Counted from the stretch's first letter, positions 1 through 12,324 are shown. The stretch: 64,000 nucleotides of DNA from Istiophorus platypterus (GCA_016859345.1 CM029120.1:6027501-6091500); one strand, 5' to 3'. Translations and numbers: made by a program. The notes: generated from the letters alone by a model not told the origin.

Positions 1-3000
1 TTACAGGGCGCAGTAAACTATTCTGTTTGAAAATTTAACAAAGCTTCCAAAAAATATGACAACGTGTTTTGGTTCGGGAATCATTTATGTACAGAAAAAG
101 TCCCAGTCAGATGACAGAAGAAAATCGGCACAGCGCAGTTTTGAAGCATTTATCTCTCTCCGTTCCTACGCCTTGAGTGAGCTGAAATATTCAGCTGATT
201 TGAGTTTCCACAAAGAAAAGTCATAGAAAAACATGTCAAAACTAAACAAAACCCTCGTTTGTGGAAACCCAGCGTTTTCTTTGTGGATCCAAGATTGCGG
301 ACTGGACATGAAAAATTCTGTTAAGTTTCTCGTCAAACTTTACTCATTTCCCCAGTGATGAGACATCCAGCATCGCTCTGCCTCCCTTTCCCGTTCAGTC
401 TTTGTTTTCCTTCCTCTCTCTGGGCATTCTGGGTCATTCTGACACTCTCATTTTCCCGTTTCTTTATCTCCTTCTTTCATTAACATTTACACAGCTAATC
501 TCTTTACGTGGCAGCTGGAGGGGTAAATATCGCCGCCTGTAATGGAGCTGCATCGACCTGAAGGGCTTTGAGACATCCGAGTCCCCCCCGATCCCCATCC
601 CACTGTTAAGTTTCCATCTCTTTAGACCTCGGTCCCGCCTTTGTCCTACCATCTTATCAGTGAATCACCATCTGTTATCATGAACAGTCGAGCAACTGTG
701 TTTTTCTTCTGCACAGAATCACTTACAGGGAAGACGACATACTTAAAAACTGGTATAACCACAGGGCCCCTATTGATTTGTCATCAACATTGTACAGACA
801 GGTGACAAATTAAAGGAAAAACCCAATTAAAGGAAAGGAGAAACATAATGAACGCAGATGCTTCGACACAGATGAACTGTGTGATAAAATTAAGCCGTTA
901 ACATCCAATCATGCTCTTTGGCAGGTTTAAAAATGCTGAACAGGCCCAGTTGATTCGGACTTGATATCAAGAGGAAAAGATCTAAGTGACTTGCTGGGGC
1001 AAGATGAACCCCCTCGGCCACAAAGGCTGCTCAACCGGCTGGTGTTTCAATAGGAACAGTGACTAAAGTGACATCTGCATTTAGACCCCCCCTCATTTCA
1101 AAGATAGGAGCACGTTGGAGAGTTCAGTGATGCAGCTAAAAAAACTGCAGTTTTTAGAGGCAGCTACTAGATTCATCAGCATTAACATATAATTAAGCTT
1201 ATGACCGGTTGCTCCAACCGGAAAATATGCTGAGCAGCAGAAGACACGAAATGCTTATTAGTGATTGTTATTTATTGTTCTGACGAACTGAAATAACAAC
1301 TGTAACATATCGACTTTTACACCTGGGTTTTAACAAACTAACTGGTCCAAATAATGGAGGCCCTGCTTCAGAACTGTGGGGTTAAATTCATGCTTCTTAG
1401 CTACAGCTGATACAATCCACCACCGGTGATGTCGGCCGTTTTAATTGTAATTAGAAGCCTGCTAACGTTAACCTGCATTTTTGAAAAGTATCTGTCTTTT
1501 CTAATGAAAACCAGTGAGGGGATAAAGGTTTTAACAAGAGATTTGTTAGCAGAAGAGCTTAATAAATACAGAATCTTTGCCAAGCGGGACCAGATCCAAA
1601 ATGGAGCCGACAGTTGGTCTCTACTGGTCGATTGACTTCTAATGTCATTATCAATATATTTCTCAGTCAGCATACTCCACGTTGATATGCAGTTGTCAAC
1701 GGTAACGCAGTTATCCCGCTAAATATCTGTAATTTGGGTCTTTAAGTAGCATGGCCCTTTTCTTCTCCCCCCTAATGAAGTTCTTGTAACCTCCTTATGG
1801 GAAAATTTCCTGCTGGTCTTCCTCTAAATGTCCTCTGTGTTGTGCAGTCACACAGCAGAACCGACTGTGGATTCAATGAATGCAAACTGACAGCCGGTCC
1901 CATCGCTGAGGCTCTGCAGAGAGGGAGGTAAAGCAGGAGGGAAAGGATGGGGCCCCCACCGCCTGCGTCTGCCTTCTGAAGGCTCTTCCTTTGCTCTTGC
2001 CGAGTTCAGGCAGGGCGGCAGGTAGCTCAACCGGAAACGGATCGGCTGCCGCTGACAACACCCACCTCACAATTTAGACGAGACTCTTAATATTCGTCCG
2101 AGAACCTGCTCCGTCTGTCTTCATTATCTCGGCCTTTTTTTTGGGTCAGGGTCAGCAGGTCTAAGGAGGCTTAGCACCAAGCACATCGCGACCTTAAAGA
2201 GTAGGATGTGCACACTAGAAATGAAAAATACCTTGGATCGCTTATGAATTCCACAGATCATCTCCTTCTACATTTACTTCTGCTTGCATGCAGCGTTCAG
2301 GAGGAAACTTTCGGGACTGCCTGGGTTAAAATCTCTGCTGCCTCTGATTTATTTCTCCCGCCATGGCGAGCGGGCAAATTACTAATTTTCTGCTACACTC
2401 TGCAATTTATTTTCTGAACCCCTACGCATCTTCTCGCATTTAGGCCCCCCGTTTGATTAATCACCTTTAATTGCCACTAAACAGAGTGAGGTGACAGAGC
2501 GTGACCCAGATTGCATTCGGGGGTCCTGCGCGGCCTCTTACAACGCCCCCGAAGAGCCAAGGACCAGTCGCTATGCAGAGATTTAACACTCTGACACTGC
2601 CCCTTTTACACTTTCTAATGTGATTTAATGAGATTAACGCTGACATCCTGTCATCACATAAAACCTTCTGACACAAATCCAAGAGGCAGACGCGACCCGG
2701 ACGAGTCACTCTGTGTAGCTCTTAAATTTCTGCTCATCTTTTGTAACTGGGATTGACTTTGGAGACATTAAATTGATTACCATCGTGGTTTAGTCACTAA
2801 CCAAAAAAGAAAAAGGGGGGGGGGGGTTATTGCCGGTGAGGCCAGCTGAGAAGTCAAGGGAAAAGATGCGTGAAGAAATGCCAGAGAGGGAAGCATGAAG
2901 AGTGGGAGTAATGATCTGAAGCGGCATTCATTTTTAGAACACACAGACACACATGTACGGTGGAAGAAGGAGGAGGGGGAAGGCTGCACCGCATCTGGGA

Positions 3001-3639
3001 TGGATTCCTCGTGGGGTCCGGTATCTTAGAGACCTCCGCTGCTCTGCACAACATCAAGAGGGAACTGGTTGCCATGGCGGCAGGTGTTTCAACTCTTTCT
3101 CCACAAAGAGAGAAATGTTTCGCAGAGATAGAGAGAGCACGGTTTGGCCCGGCGTACCAAGACGAGGACGGCGACGGCGGCGGTACAGATTAAAAAAAAA
3201 AAAAACCTTGAAGAAAATCCCGCATGGAAAGAAGAAGAGATCATATTAAATGATAAAAGCTTAGCAGAGTGTGCTGCCAAACTCACAGCTCTGAAATGTA
3301 AATGCTGCAGGTGTGGGTTCAAGGTATGTCACTAATAAACAAGGTTTAAGTGTAGTGCTCCCCCACGACAACATTAAATGCTGCAGCAAAGTCAGGGAAG
3401 CTCACGGCTCAGAAAAACAACAGCTTTGATCAGGTTCAGTACAAAGGGGAAAGAAAATTGCTTGTGTGTGTGTTTGTTGACATACATTTGGGCATTTTTT
3501 TATGGTTTTGTGAGTATTTGGAAGAAAGCATATATGAATCATGTATTTGAAAACTGGATAGTTTGGAACATGGCCAAAACCAAACTTTGAAAACAGGACT
3601 ATCCATTATTTTTTCATTTATACTGGATCAAAGATGCTG

Positions 3640-4095
3640 CTTGTAGTGATGAACTCAGAAAGGACTATCATCTGCAGTTCCCTTCAGCTCAGCACTCAGT
3701 ATTTTAGCATCTTTCAGCTCATTGTTTTGGTTCTACGGCCCAGAACTTTACTGTTTTGATTCTGTTTCACTGCTCCTGCGACATCCAGCAGTGGCAGGCA
3801 GCTATTACCTGGCCAAAAAGGCTCAAAAGATCCATTGTGCATCACCTGCCCAGCACCAAACCACTGACAGACAAAGTTAGCGACTATCTGGTGAACAACA
3901 GCGACATATTTCGGTACTAAATAGCCAGCTCTATTTCTTCAGGAGCTGGTGGAGACCAAAGCAGAGCTAATAGGATTGTGAGCATGCGGCTCTAAATTAA
4001 TGCTAATGTCACTTCATGTGTGCTGGATGTGTGAGTAGGCGACTGTTCGCTGCTAACGTGCTAACTTAATGAGGTAATGATATATCTATGTTGTG
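3640..4095. repeat. Dispersed teleost repeat, family D, copy 1
   Basis: This copy shares blocks with four other copies (30675-30925, 49840-50170, 56570-56810, 62335-62700): the GAGCTGGTGGAG block, the GTGCTGGATGTGTGAGTAGGC-like block and a CAGCACCAAACC-like block. I recognise it as a common non-coding repeat of percomorph fish, probably a non-autonomous DNA element. Boundaries are approximate. Confidence 0.5.
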
Positions 4096-5238
4096 TTTAC
4101 ATCTTGTTGCAGTGCTCCCAATTGGCCAAAATAAGTCAATTCACGCTGCTTTAAAGATGCAAAGGCCGAGAAAATAAATACAACTGACAGTGTGTTTGTG
4201 TGATTAAGTTCATTTTGAAATATTGAAAAAAAGCAGCTTATACTGGTGGCATGTGTGCATTGTATGAAGAACTGGTAAATGCAAGAAGTAAACAAAACTT
4301 AAGCTGAAACCAGATAATTTACTGTGAACTATCTTGAAAACATTAAAGTACTGGATCACTTTGGAGTGATTGACAGAAAATTGAACAAACATTTGCTGGT
4401 TCCAGCTTTTCAAAAGTGGGAATTTGCCACTTTTCTCTGTTTTCTATAATTTGTAAATTGCATATCTTTTGAGTTTTGGACTTTTGGTCAGAGAAAATAA
4501 GAAATCTGAAGATGTCACCTTGAACTCTGGGACTTTGCGATAGCCCCTTTTCATCCTTTCTTTCAGGTGGAGCCCTACTTAAGAGGACAAAATCTCAAGT
4601 TTTCCATCTCACATCAGATTTCTGGGGAAACAAGTGCCGCCACCTTGGCTACATCCTTGAGTTTCTACACATAATGCATTATGCATATTAACAATTGATG
4701 CATGGGAAACTAGAGTATATCTGCAGGATATGGAATGCAGTCTCATTTTCCCCCAGTTGAACTAGATGAAGAACACCCCGAAGCTTCAAAAGATGCCCGT
4801 CCTCAGCCCTCAACGCTGCCAGCCCCGAGCTCTCGGCCATCTGTTACGGCTCCGTAGGCAGCAGCTTCGAACGACAGGTCAGGCACAAAGCAGGTGCCTT
4901 GATGGAGGCCAAAAAACAGGGTGACAGGCTGGATGTTGGCACCGACATCTCTAGTGCCATTTATTGGTTTCTTAAAACGCTCCTTTAACCTCTATTTTCC
5001 ATTTTAGATCCAAGGAAGAAGAAGAAAAAGAAAAGGTCAGCAACTTTTCAAGCGATGGCAATTTGATGTGACTGAAACGTCCACCCCCCCACCCGCTGAT
5101 TTTTCAATCAATTTTACAATTGCCCCGTGCATCTGAGGGGACACACTATCACACCATCATCTAGAGATGATTGGACTGGAGGTCTGTTAAATGGCTGTTT
5201 TGGAGACATATGAGACCATCTCTGGCGGTAAAGGAGGA

Positions 5239-5240
<2 letters not shown>

Positions 5241-5325
<85 letters not shown>
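5241..5325. repeat. Compound (TG)n-(GA)n microsatellite
   Basis: About 32 bases of alternating TG are followed directly by about 53 bases of GA with a single AAA interruption. The long frames that cross it are low-complexity artefacts. Confidence 0.97.
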
Positions 5326-5327
<2 letters not shown>

Positions 5328-5499
5328 GCTTATGTACAAATTCTCAATGCATTCACCTGTTTTATTTTATTTTTTTGGTTTTATTATGGAAACCAGGAGA
5401 CACCATCACTACGCATCACACTCCCTGTGTGTGTTTTGTGTGTGTGTGTGTGGGGGGGAGTGTATATCGAGGAGCGATCATATGTGGCTCTAACATCCT

Positions 5500-6010
5500 C
5501 CCTCTTCACTGGAAGCTGGAGTGTGGAGGCGGAGGTCGCCCGTGCGGAGGCGTAGCTGTAAACTCGGCTTCCGAGGGCCGCGCCTCCCTGCCCACAACAA
5601 CTCGGCTTCCAAAATAGCGCCTCGGTCCACACTCCGCGCCTCGCGTCTGTGCTTCCCTGCCGGGCCTCACTAAAGCATAGCTCGAATATTAGCCGTGTCT
5701 AACCGTCTCCGGCGCGCCCGTGAGCGCAGAGGGGAGCGGAACATGTGCAGAGGGGAGCGGTTCCTCCGAATGGACGCTCCGGAGACAAACGGTCAAGAGT
5801 TAGAACTGCGCCGGAATTTTCCGTGCAACTCAAGTTCATCGTTTGAAGCAGAAAAGCGGGTGTGATAGAGGCCGTTTCCCCGCTGACAGAAGAGGCCTAG
5901 TGCCGGTCGCCCACTCGTGAACAGAATTACAATTAGAGCCGCCTCCTGATAGCTTTGCGCACCGGAGACGGCGGAGTTCCCGGTTTTTGGAGACGTGCAA
6001 CCCCGTAGCC
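5500..6010. promoter_or_regulatory. CpG-rich patch inside TRIM9 intron 1
   Basis: This stretch has far more G+C and CpG than its surroundings and lies about 0.4-0.9 kb downstream of exon 1. It includes two copies of GCAGAGGGGAGCGG (5726-5739 and 5747-5760). Reading frames here do not resemble any known protein. It could be the edge of the TRIM9 CpG island, an alternative promoter or an intronic enhancer. Confidence 0.4.
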
Positions 6011-6225
6011 CCACTGAGCTGGAGCTGCGTCAGGTTGGGGAAAAATAAAGAAAGAAAAACTCTCCATGTTACTATAATGTGCATCATAAAGCATCCACTT
6101 AAATCAACATCCATACAGCTCTGTACATCTACAGTCTGCCAAGCTTAGCTGACGAGACAGCGAAAATTATTTTCAATGCGTACTTGTTGCTCCGCTCGAG
6201 GGATGACGAGACCACAGAGAAGTGA

Positions 6226-6226
<1 letters not shown>

Positions 6227-6260
<34 letters not shown>

Positions 6261-6305
6261 TCACTCTGTACAGGCTAAGCGCGCGCTCACAAGCAAGCAC
6301 GCACG

Positions 6306-6346
<41 letters not shown>
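6227..6346. repeat. (ATC)n and (CA)n microsatellites in TRIM9 intron 1
   Basis: A run of ATC triplets (6227-6260) is followed 40 bases later by CGCA units that pass into a pure CA run (6301-6346). The block ends about 70 bases inside the intron from the exon 1 donor. Confidence 0.95.
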
Positions 6347-6349
<3 letters not shown>

Positions 6350-6414
6350 TATGTAAACAGAGAAGACAAAACAACAAACAACGACTTGGCATCTTAATGA
6401 TTTTACGCACGTAC

Positions 6415-7251
6415 CTTGTGCAGTTTCCACATTGCGCCCAGAGCTTTGACTTCGTGCGTGCCGTGTTTTCCTTCTTCCAAACACTGATAGCACACGGGCA
6501 TCTTGCACTGTACACAGTACATGCTCAGATTCTCCAGTTCGTGCTCCGTGCAAGTGGAGATCTTGCGGGGACTCGCGCGGCGGCTTATCCGCCCCTGCGC
6601 CGGGGGCACCAGGCGGTGCTTGGCGAGGGGACCGCGGGGAGGATGGCACCGCAGGCGGCACGGGTCGCAGTAGAAGACGTCGCACTGCTCGCACATCACG
6701 GTGGCCTCCTTCGGACTCTTCTCGCAGAGCTGGCACTTGAGAGCGGCCGCTTTGCTCTGCTGATACCTGTCCACGACCCCCTCGAGCACCCGGTTCTTGG
6801 GGAACCCGCGGAGACCCCGGTCGTCCAGGATGAGGCTGCGGTGGCACTGCGGGCAGGTGATGCAGGAGTTGCGCGGGATCGGGGGCAAGGAGCCGGGCTG
6901 CGTTAGGAGGTGCTGCTGCGGGGGAGGCTGGGGGACAGTCGGGGGGAAAACCCGCACCCCGTTCGGTGATTTTTGGCAAGGGGTCGTCGGAGCGCTGACG
7001 AACCCCCCGTACGAACCGTATCCACTGTCCGCCTCACTGTACAGACTCATTTTATCCAAATCCAGGTAATCATAGTCGGAGACGCCGGATCCGGAGGCTC
7101 GGCTGCTCTGCGGAGACTCGGCATCGGGGGTCTGCACAAGAATATTCCGAGCGCAGGCTAAGCAAATGTTGTGGGAGCACGGCAGTATGATGGGCTCCCG
7201 GAAAAAAGAGCCGCACACGGGGCATTTTAACTCTTCCTCCATTTCATCCAT
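6415..7251 (-). CDS. trim9: TRIM9 first coding exon (RING and two B-boxes), partial gene
   Basis: E3 ubiquitin ligase of the C-I TRIM subfamily, known in vertebrates as a brain-enriched regulator of axon branching, SNARE-mediated exocytosis and NF-kB signalling. The exon encodes 279 residues. The RING has C10, C13, C25, H27, C30 and C33, then a long insert before C133/C136, which is typical of TRIM9/TRIM67. B-box 1 uses C173, C176, C187, C190, C195 and C198; B-box 2 uses C234, H237, C246, C249, C254, C257, H263 and H266. A DSGYGS motif (75-80) matches the phospho-degron through which TRIM9 binds beta-TrCP. The start at 7251 sits in a strong Kozak context (GCCATGG). The exon ends in phase 0 after the LHK codons, with a GTACGT donor at 6414-6409. 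COS, FN3 and SPRY exons are not in the window. The insert and the region around residues 70-100 fit TRIM9 better than TRIM67. Confidence 0.96.
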
Positions 7252-7283
<32 letters not shown>

Positions 7284-7620
7284 CTTCGGGGTGAGAGATT
7301 CCTCCGTGGCGTGCGGACGCAGACAGGAGAAGTTACGGCGGAGCCGCGGCTGATCGCTCTGCTGCCTCCGGCCGTGCGTAAGCGGAGCTCCGGTCTCGCC
7401 TGCTCCGATTCGCGCAAGTGCAACCTTGACCGGAGGAGAAGGAATCAGCTGCTGGGGAGGCAGAACCGCTTCACCAATAAGCGGACGGGCGTCAGCCCAG
7501 GCCGGTTACCATTGGAGGACCGGTGGATTCCAGACGGCCATTGGACAGCTGGGGTGTCAGTGAGGAGGGAAGGGGCCCTTAATGAGCTTTCCGTCGAGAT
7601 GTGACGACGCGACGCCGGTG
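7252..7620 (-). promoter_or_regulatory. trim9: TRIM9 5' leader and probable CpG-island promoter
   Basis: The stretch just upstream of the TRIM9 start is rich in G+C and CpG. It carries CCAAT boxes at 7474-7478 (plus strand) and at 7511-7515 and 7540-7544 (minus strand, seen as ATTGG). No TATA box is placed where it would decide a start, which fits a CpG-island promoter. The frame of the TRIM9 start stays open upstream to a TAA at 7333-7335 but contains no ATG, so the annotated start is the first in frame. The exact transcription start cannot be read from sequence. Confidence 0.6.
7253..7282 (-). repeat. (AGC)10 triplet repeat in the TRIM9 leader
   Basis: Ten perfect GCT units on the plus strand (AGC/CAG on the TRIM9 strand) end one base before the start codon. 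In the TRIM9 frame they would read as alanine codons, but no upstream in-frame ATG exists, so they are most likely untranslated. Confidence 0.95.
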
Positions 7621-8009
7621 CCTGTGGACATTACATCTAATACATCTAATACCAGACGAGTTGTTTGGGAGATTATAAGGGACAATGCAGGACTAACTCT
7701 TTTAATACCAGACAATTCATAAAATCTGATCCTGCAGAGACAACAGATCGTCTGCGTATCCTCTCTCCATATGCTCTCGTGAAAAGAGCCAAACCCGGGA
7801 GAATATATTACACCGTTTTAGAAGAGGACCCCTTAAGCCGATTAGTCGAGAGGTGGAATTAGTATTCAGGGTGTTTACTTAATAAAGAGAAGAGCAAAAC
7901 CCCCCGTGTAAACAAATTCAGTCGCAAGTGACTGGAAGCATAAAAGTGCGAAATCACCGTCAGCAAAATGTACCAAAAGTCAAAGAACTCCTGATTTGAG
8001 AATGCTTCA

Positions 8010-8200
8010 TTATTTAATGTCATATTATTATCACTGATCCATTATTGCTGACCCATTTAGGTGTAGGCAACACTTGAGTGTTGTAGCATTTTGAACTGCT
8101 TTATATGCTGCAGGGTAGTTTGATTAATAGAACTGCAATATATTATAGAAAGCTTTTTACTTATTGTTTTAATGCAAGATTCTCACTGGCAAAGTAACAA
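8010..8200. repeat. Dispersed teleost repeat, family B, fragment
   Basis: Internal fragment of the family whose ends read like 'acttaagtaaaagtac' and which is seen more completely at 46000-46650 and 51238-51900. Shared landmarks are the TTGTAGCATTTTGAACTGC and GCTGCAGGGTAGTTTGAT-like blocks. Confidence 0.45.
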
Positions 8201-8205
8201 GTGTC

Positions 8206-8555
8206 AGGGCTGCAGCTAATCAGCATTTCTTATTAGCATTGTTACTGTATCGATCAATCAATTGATTGTCTTGTCTATAAAAGGACAAACGAAAAAAGAA
8301 AAATGACAACTGCAAGATCAAAGCCCGGAGGGGCATCTTCACGTTTCTCTGTTTTGTCCAACCAACAGTCCAAAAATCACACGTTTAATCTATGATTATG
8401 TAAAAGAAAGAAAAGTAACAGAACATTATATCTGATAACCTGGATCCGAAGGATGTTCTCCACTTTTGCTTGATAAATTACCTAAATGATTAACTTGTCA
8501 TTATCAATTTTCTGCCAACAGACTAAATGATTGATGGACTAATCATTTCAACATT
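8206..8555. repeat. Dispersed teleost repeat, family A, copy 1
   Basis: Begins with AGGGCTGCAGCTAA and carries several ATTGATT/AATCATT blocks near both ends. This matches my recollection of a very common teleost element that starts with 'agggctgcaactaac' and has ATTAATCGATT-rich terminal parts. Another copy lies in TMX1 intron 3 at 36275-36584. Confidence 0.55.
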
Positions 8556-11500
8556 ATACTACTGTCTAATACATAAAATGGAGTAAATAGTGCTTCTCTG
8601 GGAAATGTAGTGAAAAAAAAATTATAAAATGACATAAAAAACGAAAGACTGATTTGGACGGGATAGACTGTCTTAGGCTTATTTAAACTAGGATCTGAAT
8701 ATAAACCCCCACATGGCTATGCATCACTGATGCACATTATAAACTTGCAGGATTTCGGGGTTGTTTGTTGTTTGATCAGCTTTTCCTCTCAGCTGCTGTG
8801 GGAGCAAAAGATCTTTGCTGGAGGAGTTTCAGAACATGGAATCCGACACCTTGTGGGATAAGATGAAGCAGCAACTCGCCACTGCACTCAAAAGAGGCTT
8901 TTCTTTGCCATCCGGAGCCTCTCGCCAATTCCACGCCAAAATGCCTCAGTAATATCCGAGACATCCATGGCAACGTGTGCACCCGGTTTCGGGTCTTCAG
9001 TGAGGCTGTTGATGGGGAAATGAAATGAAATAATCCCATTTAACGGTGTGCCTGTTTCTCAGACCCACAGAGGGCAAGGTGGGGTCACCCAGTGTGATTA
9101 CATTTGCATATTTTCTAAAGCATTTTAAGAATGGGAAGAGCATTAATATGGACATGTTCGTCTAATAAACATAATCAGTCTGGCATTCAGACATTGTGCC
9201 CTGGCTGCTGACAAACATAATAAAGTGTAAAAATGAATAATCTCTTTGAGATCAGGAAAAATGGTGATTTAAATCAAATGCTGAGGAGTATCATAACATG
9301 TCAATACGTAGCTGGAAACACACTCAAACAACTATATGAATATCTCCATAATGATCCTCGTGTAAATATACATATTTCCATTGTCAGTACATATAATAAT
9401 AACCTGAAAATAAGGAATTTTTCTGTTGACTTTCACTTTTGTAAAAGAAGAGCAAGCACTGAATGTTTAATTTCTTCCAGAGCCTCCTGTGCCGATAATG
9501 TTTCCGATCATTATTCTGTAAAACTTGTGGAAATATACGACAAACGGCAAGTTAATCCGTGTAAACATTTGCCCGAATTCAACCGAAGATGATGTTGATT
9601 CAAATCAAATGATTGCGGCGAGATCGCCCGGCTATTTTGGGAATGCGCGCTCGCTGAGGCCTCCATCATGGTGACATTGTTCTCTATGTAATCCCCTCAG
9701 TCTGGGGCCACGCTGCATCCTCCTGTTTGCCTGCTTTTGAGTAGACAAGTGGCCAATCCTGCTGAATCTCCATTTCATCTTTTCTTCTTCTTCCTCTTCT
9801 TCCTCTTTTTGTTGCTGTGCCAACTCTCTCCTGTTGCCAGGACGGACGGAGCAGGGAGCCCTGAGAGGAAGAAGAATTCCTTTCCCTCTTCGGTGATCAA
9901 ATCCCAGGATGCTCCTAAGGCTGCGATTAAGCTCCTGTATTTGCTGACCACATGTGCAGTAACATGAGGGAAGAGGTAACATGAGGGCCGATGGAAGCAG
10001 CTGCTGATTCATGGTTTGTGTCGGTGTCATAGCACATATGGACACGGAAGCCAAACTAAAGTAAAAGTGACATTCTTGCCCACTGATAACATAAAATTTT
10101 GTGATATAAAAAGATTATATTTATGCTACTACTTATTTAGTTGCCACTGCTACACACAAGCTTTCCTTTCTGGCAGATTTACCCTTGAAATTCTTTGCAA
10201 ATTTCATAACAATGGGTCCTTGATTTTAGACGGAGGCAGAAAAAAGCAGCTTTCTCATCTCACGCCAGCAATCATCCGTTTTGCTGGCGAACTTGTCAGC
10301 TGTTGCTGCCACATTTAAATCATCCGTTGCTAGCTAGCTAATTAAGCAAACATTAGCCACATTACTCGGTTCGAATCGCTGTCTCTGGCTTATTTTTAAA
10401 AAATGTTTCCAGCTGCCTCGTTTTAAAACAAAAACCCCTTGAATCTTAAACCACCTTCTCAAATATGCCCTTGATTTTTATATTGGTAGTGTGAAGAAAG
10501 ACCTAAGGCTAAAGCTAACGGGCCCCAGGCAAAAGAATCAGCAAAAATAACAGTTGATAGTGTAAATAAATAAGCACCATTGTTCTTAAGATTGCAGTTT
10601 TGAGCTAAAAATGTGTATGACAGGGGAAAAACGTAAGATTGGGCTGTTAAAATTGCCGCATTCTCTGTTTAACTACTTGGCTAGCATACCTTGACAAAAG
10701 GTTAGCTGTAAATTTTTGTATTTTCATACAATGTTTCAGTTATAATGAGAGAAGGCTTTGAGGATGTGAGCTAACCAGTGTGTTTGTCAAACGTTAATGC
10801 TTTCTTAATAGCTCACATAACAAATGATGGACAGTTTGGGTTTTTTTTATGTTAATGATGTGCTAACTCTCGGATTTAAGAGCAAAGCTTGGCTATTATT
10901 TTAAGTAGTACATAAGTTAGCTGGAGATGCTAACGTTTGCGTCTTATGTTAGGACAGCTAAAAACGTTTAACGCGTTCCTCACACGTTTACTATCGTGGG
11001 TTTCGTTTTGGAAAGGCTAGGAAATTGGACGCCATATTCCAAACTCTTTGAATTCACACCAGAGGGGAATAAAAAAACTGTTATTTTTATTTAAAGAATG
11101 ATTCAGCTCACAGTTCAATCATCCTGCTTGGAGCTCTTATGATCTATCGGAGTCTGCCCCACCATCGATAAGGGATAAAGTTGCCTTTGTGTGTTGCACA
11201 GAGTCTATTAACTCTTGTTACCACAGACTCCCTCTGCAGCCCCAGAGGCAACAAGCCATCTGTGCAAAGAAGTGCAGACACTGCTGGAGCTTTACGTACA
11301 CAGCTCAGGGTAGATAAGAATCTCAACGGGACACGGTCGCGATATTGTCAAGATATGAATAGAGGTGGCTGGTGTTTTTGTTACTAAAAAAAGTTATGGT
11401 TTCATAAGTCATTTAGGGATGAAGTAACTATAATTTAGGAGAACGGATGGTTATACTAGGCCCAGAATTAGAAGGTTTTTTGTTGTTGTTGTTGCTGTTT

Positions 11501-11821
11501 GAGTTGAAAATAAAGCAGAACTGACATTGGATTACTCTCCAAATATAGTAAAAAAAAAAAAAAATAATGAACTGCATGCTGGTAAGAATGGGTCTTAAGT
11601 TGCAGGTCAAAAAATGTCTAGACATTTATTTCAAAATTGGGCTAAAATTGATTTAAAATTTAAAGTCATTTAGACTTCTGATGTTACATATCTTGTAAGT
11701 CCTGCTCTCGATAGCATTTTAATTACTATAGTTCAATATGTAGTTAGGAATTGGTTTACAATGGAACAATGGTTCAATATGTTATTTTAACCGAAGCTTT
11801 ACTAGTTCCAAACAAGCTAAC

Positions 11822-12240
11822 CACATGGCCAAAAATATATGGATACCTAGCCAAAGTATATGGACACCAAAATGTTACACCCACATATGACTGTTAAACA
11901 TGTCATTCCAAAACTATAGGCCCTAATCTGCAGGCATAACAGCCTCTTCTGTGAAGCTTTCCCACCAGATTTTGGAAGTTGTCGCAGAGATTTGCCTCCA
12001 TTCAGCTACAAGAGCATTAGTGAGACAAGTTCTTCCACACCAAATTGGGAAAAGGATTTCTTTGTGTGTTTCTTTGTGGTCATGAGACAAGAAACAAGGG
12101 TCTTTCCCGAACTGCTTCCATACTTCTGCATTACCTTGAAGTTCACGTCCCATGTCGTTCTCAACTTTTGCAACATCTGTGGATGGAAACAGTATGGTTA
12201 CCAATTGTAGTCATGGCAAATGAACAACAAGTCCTTCAAA
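11822..12240 (-). mobile_element. Decayed Tc1-like transposon with internal deletion
   Basis: The plus strand begins with CCACATGGCCAAAA and TATATGGACACC blocks typical of the terminal region of a fish Tc1 family. On the minus strand, translated pieces resemble the C-terminal half of a Tc1 transposase: a VWKQFGKDP-like stretch, an HD-x(4)-H segment around the second catalytic Asp, and a TNALVAEWRQI-like C-terminal stretch. The piece that normally holds the third catalytic residue and the SPDLNPIEH motif is missing between about 12026 and 12027, where the two halves abut. The N-terminal DNA-binding part and the other terminal repeat are absent. It cannot encode a functional transposase. Confidence 0.75.
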
Positions 12241-12324
12241 TTAAACTGTAATTTATCCATGCCTTCTGGGTAGATTATATGAAAGCCATTATAAGTCACT
12301 GTTGGAAAATAAATTGAGTATTTG

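Larger units (their letters stand above)
1..6414 (-). other. trim9: TRIM9 intron 1, 5' part, runs off the left edge
   Basis: Downstream of the exon 1 donor I find no minus-strand reading frame resembling the next TRIM9 exons (COS/coiled-coil, FN3, SPRY). The intron therefore probably continues past the window edge; TRIM9 first introns are long in other vertebrates. It holds a dispersed repeat (about 3640-4095), several microsatellites between 5241 and 6346, and a CpG-rich patch at about 5500-6010. The remainder, including 1-3640 and 4100-5170, shows nothing I can assign. A very short exon could have been missed by eye. Confidence 0.75.
7620..11821. other. Intergenic DNA, TRIM9 side
   Basis: Apart from the family A and B repeats at 8010-8555, I find no coding exon, RNA gene or recognisable element. 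The frame at 9233-9592 (119 codons) is AT-rich, resembles nothing known and is probably chance. A pyrimidine-rich run at 9780-9815 and a short GTT run near 11480 are simple sequence. Confidence 0.6.

Noticed and set aside
5171..5617. 148-codon frame across the TG/GA microsatellite
   Set aside because: Most of it is a translation of dinucleotide repeats (CVCV and RERE), which are open in all phases by nature.
6347..6979. 210-codon minus-strand frame overlapping TRIM9 exon 1
   Set aside because: It is a shadow in another frame of the real TRIM9 exon, rich in Pro/Arg/Ala because of the G+C content, and then runs into the CA repeat.
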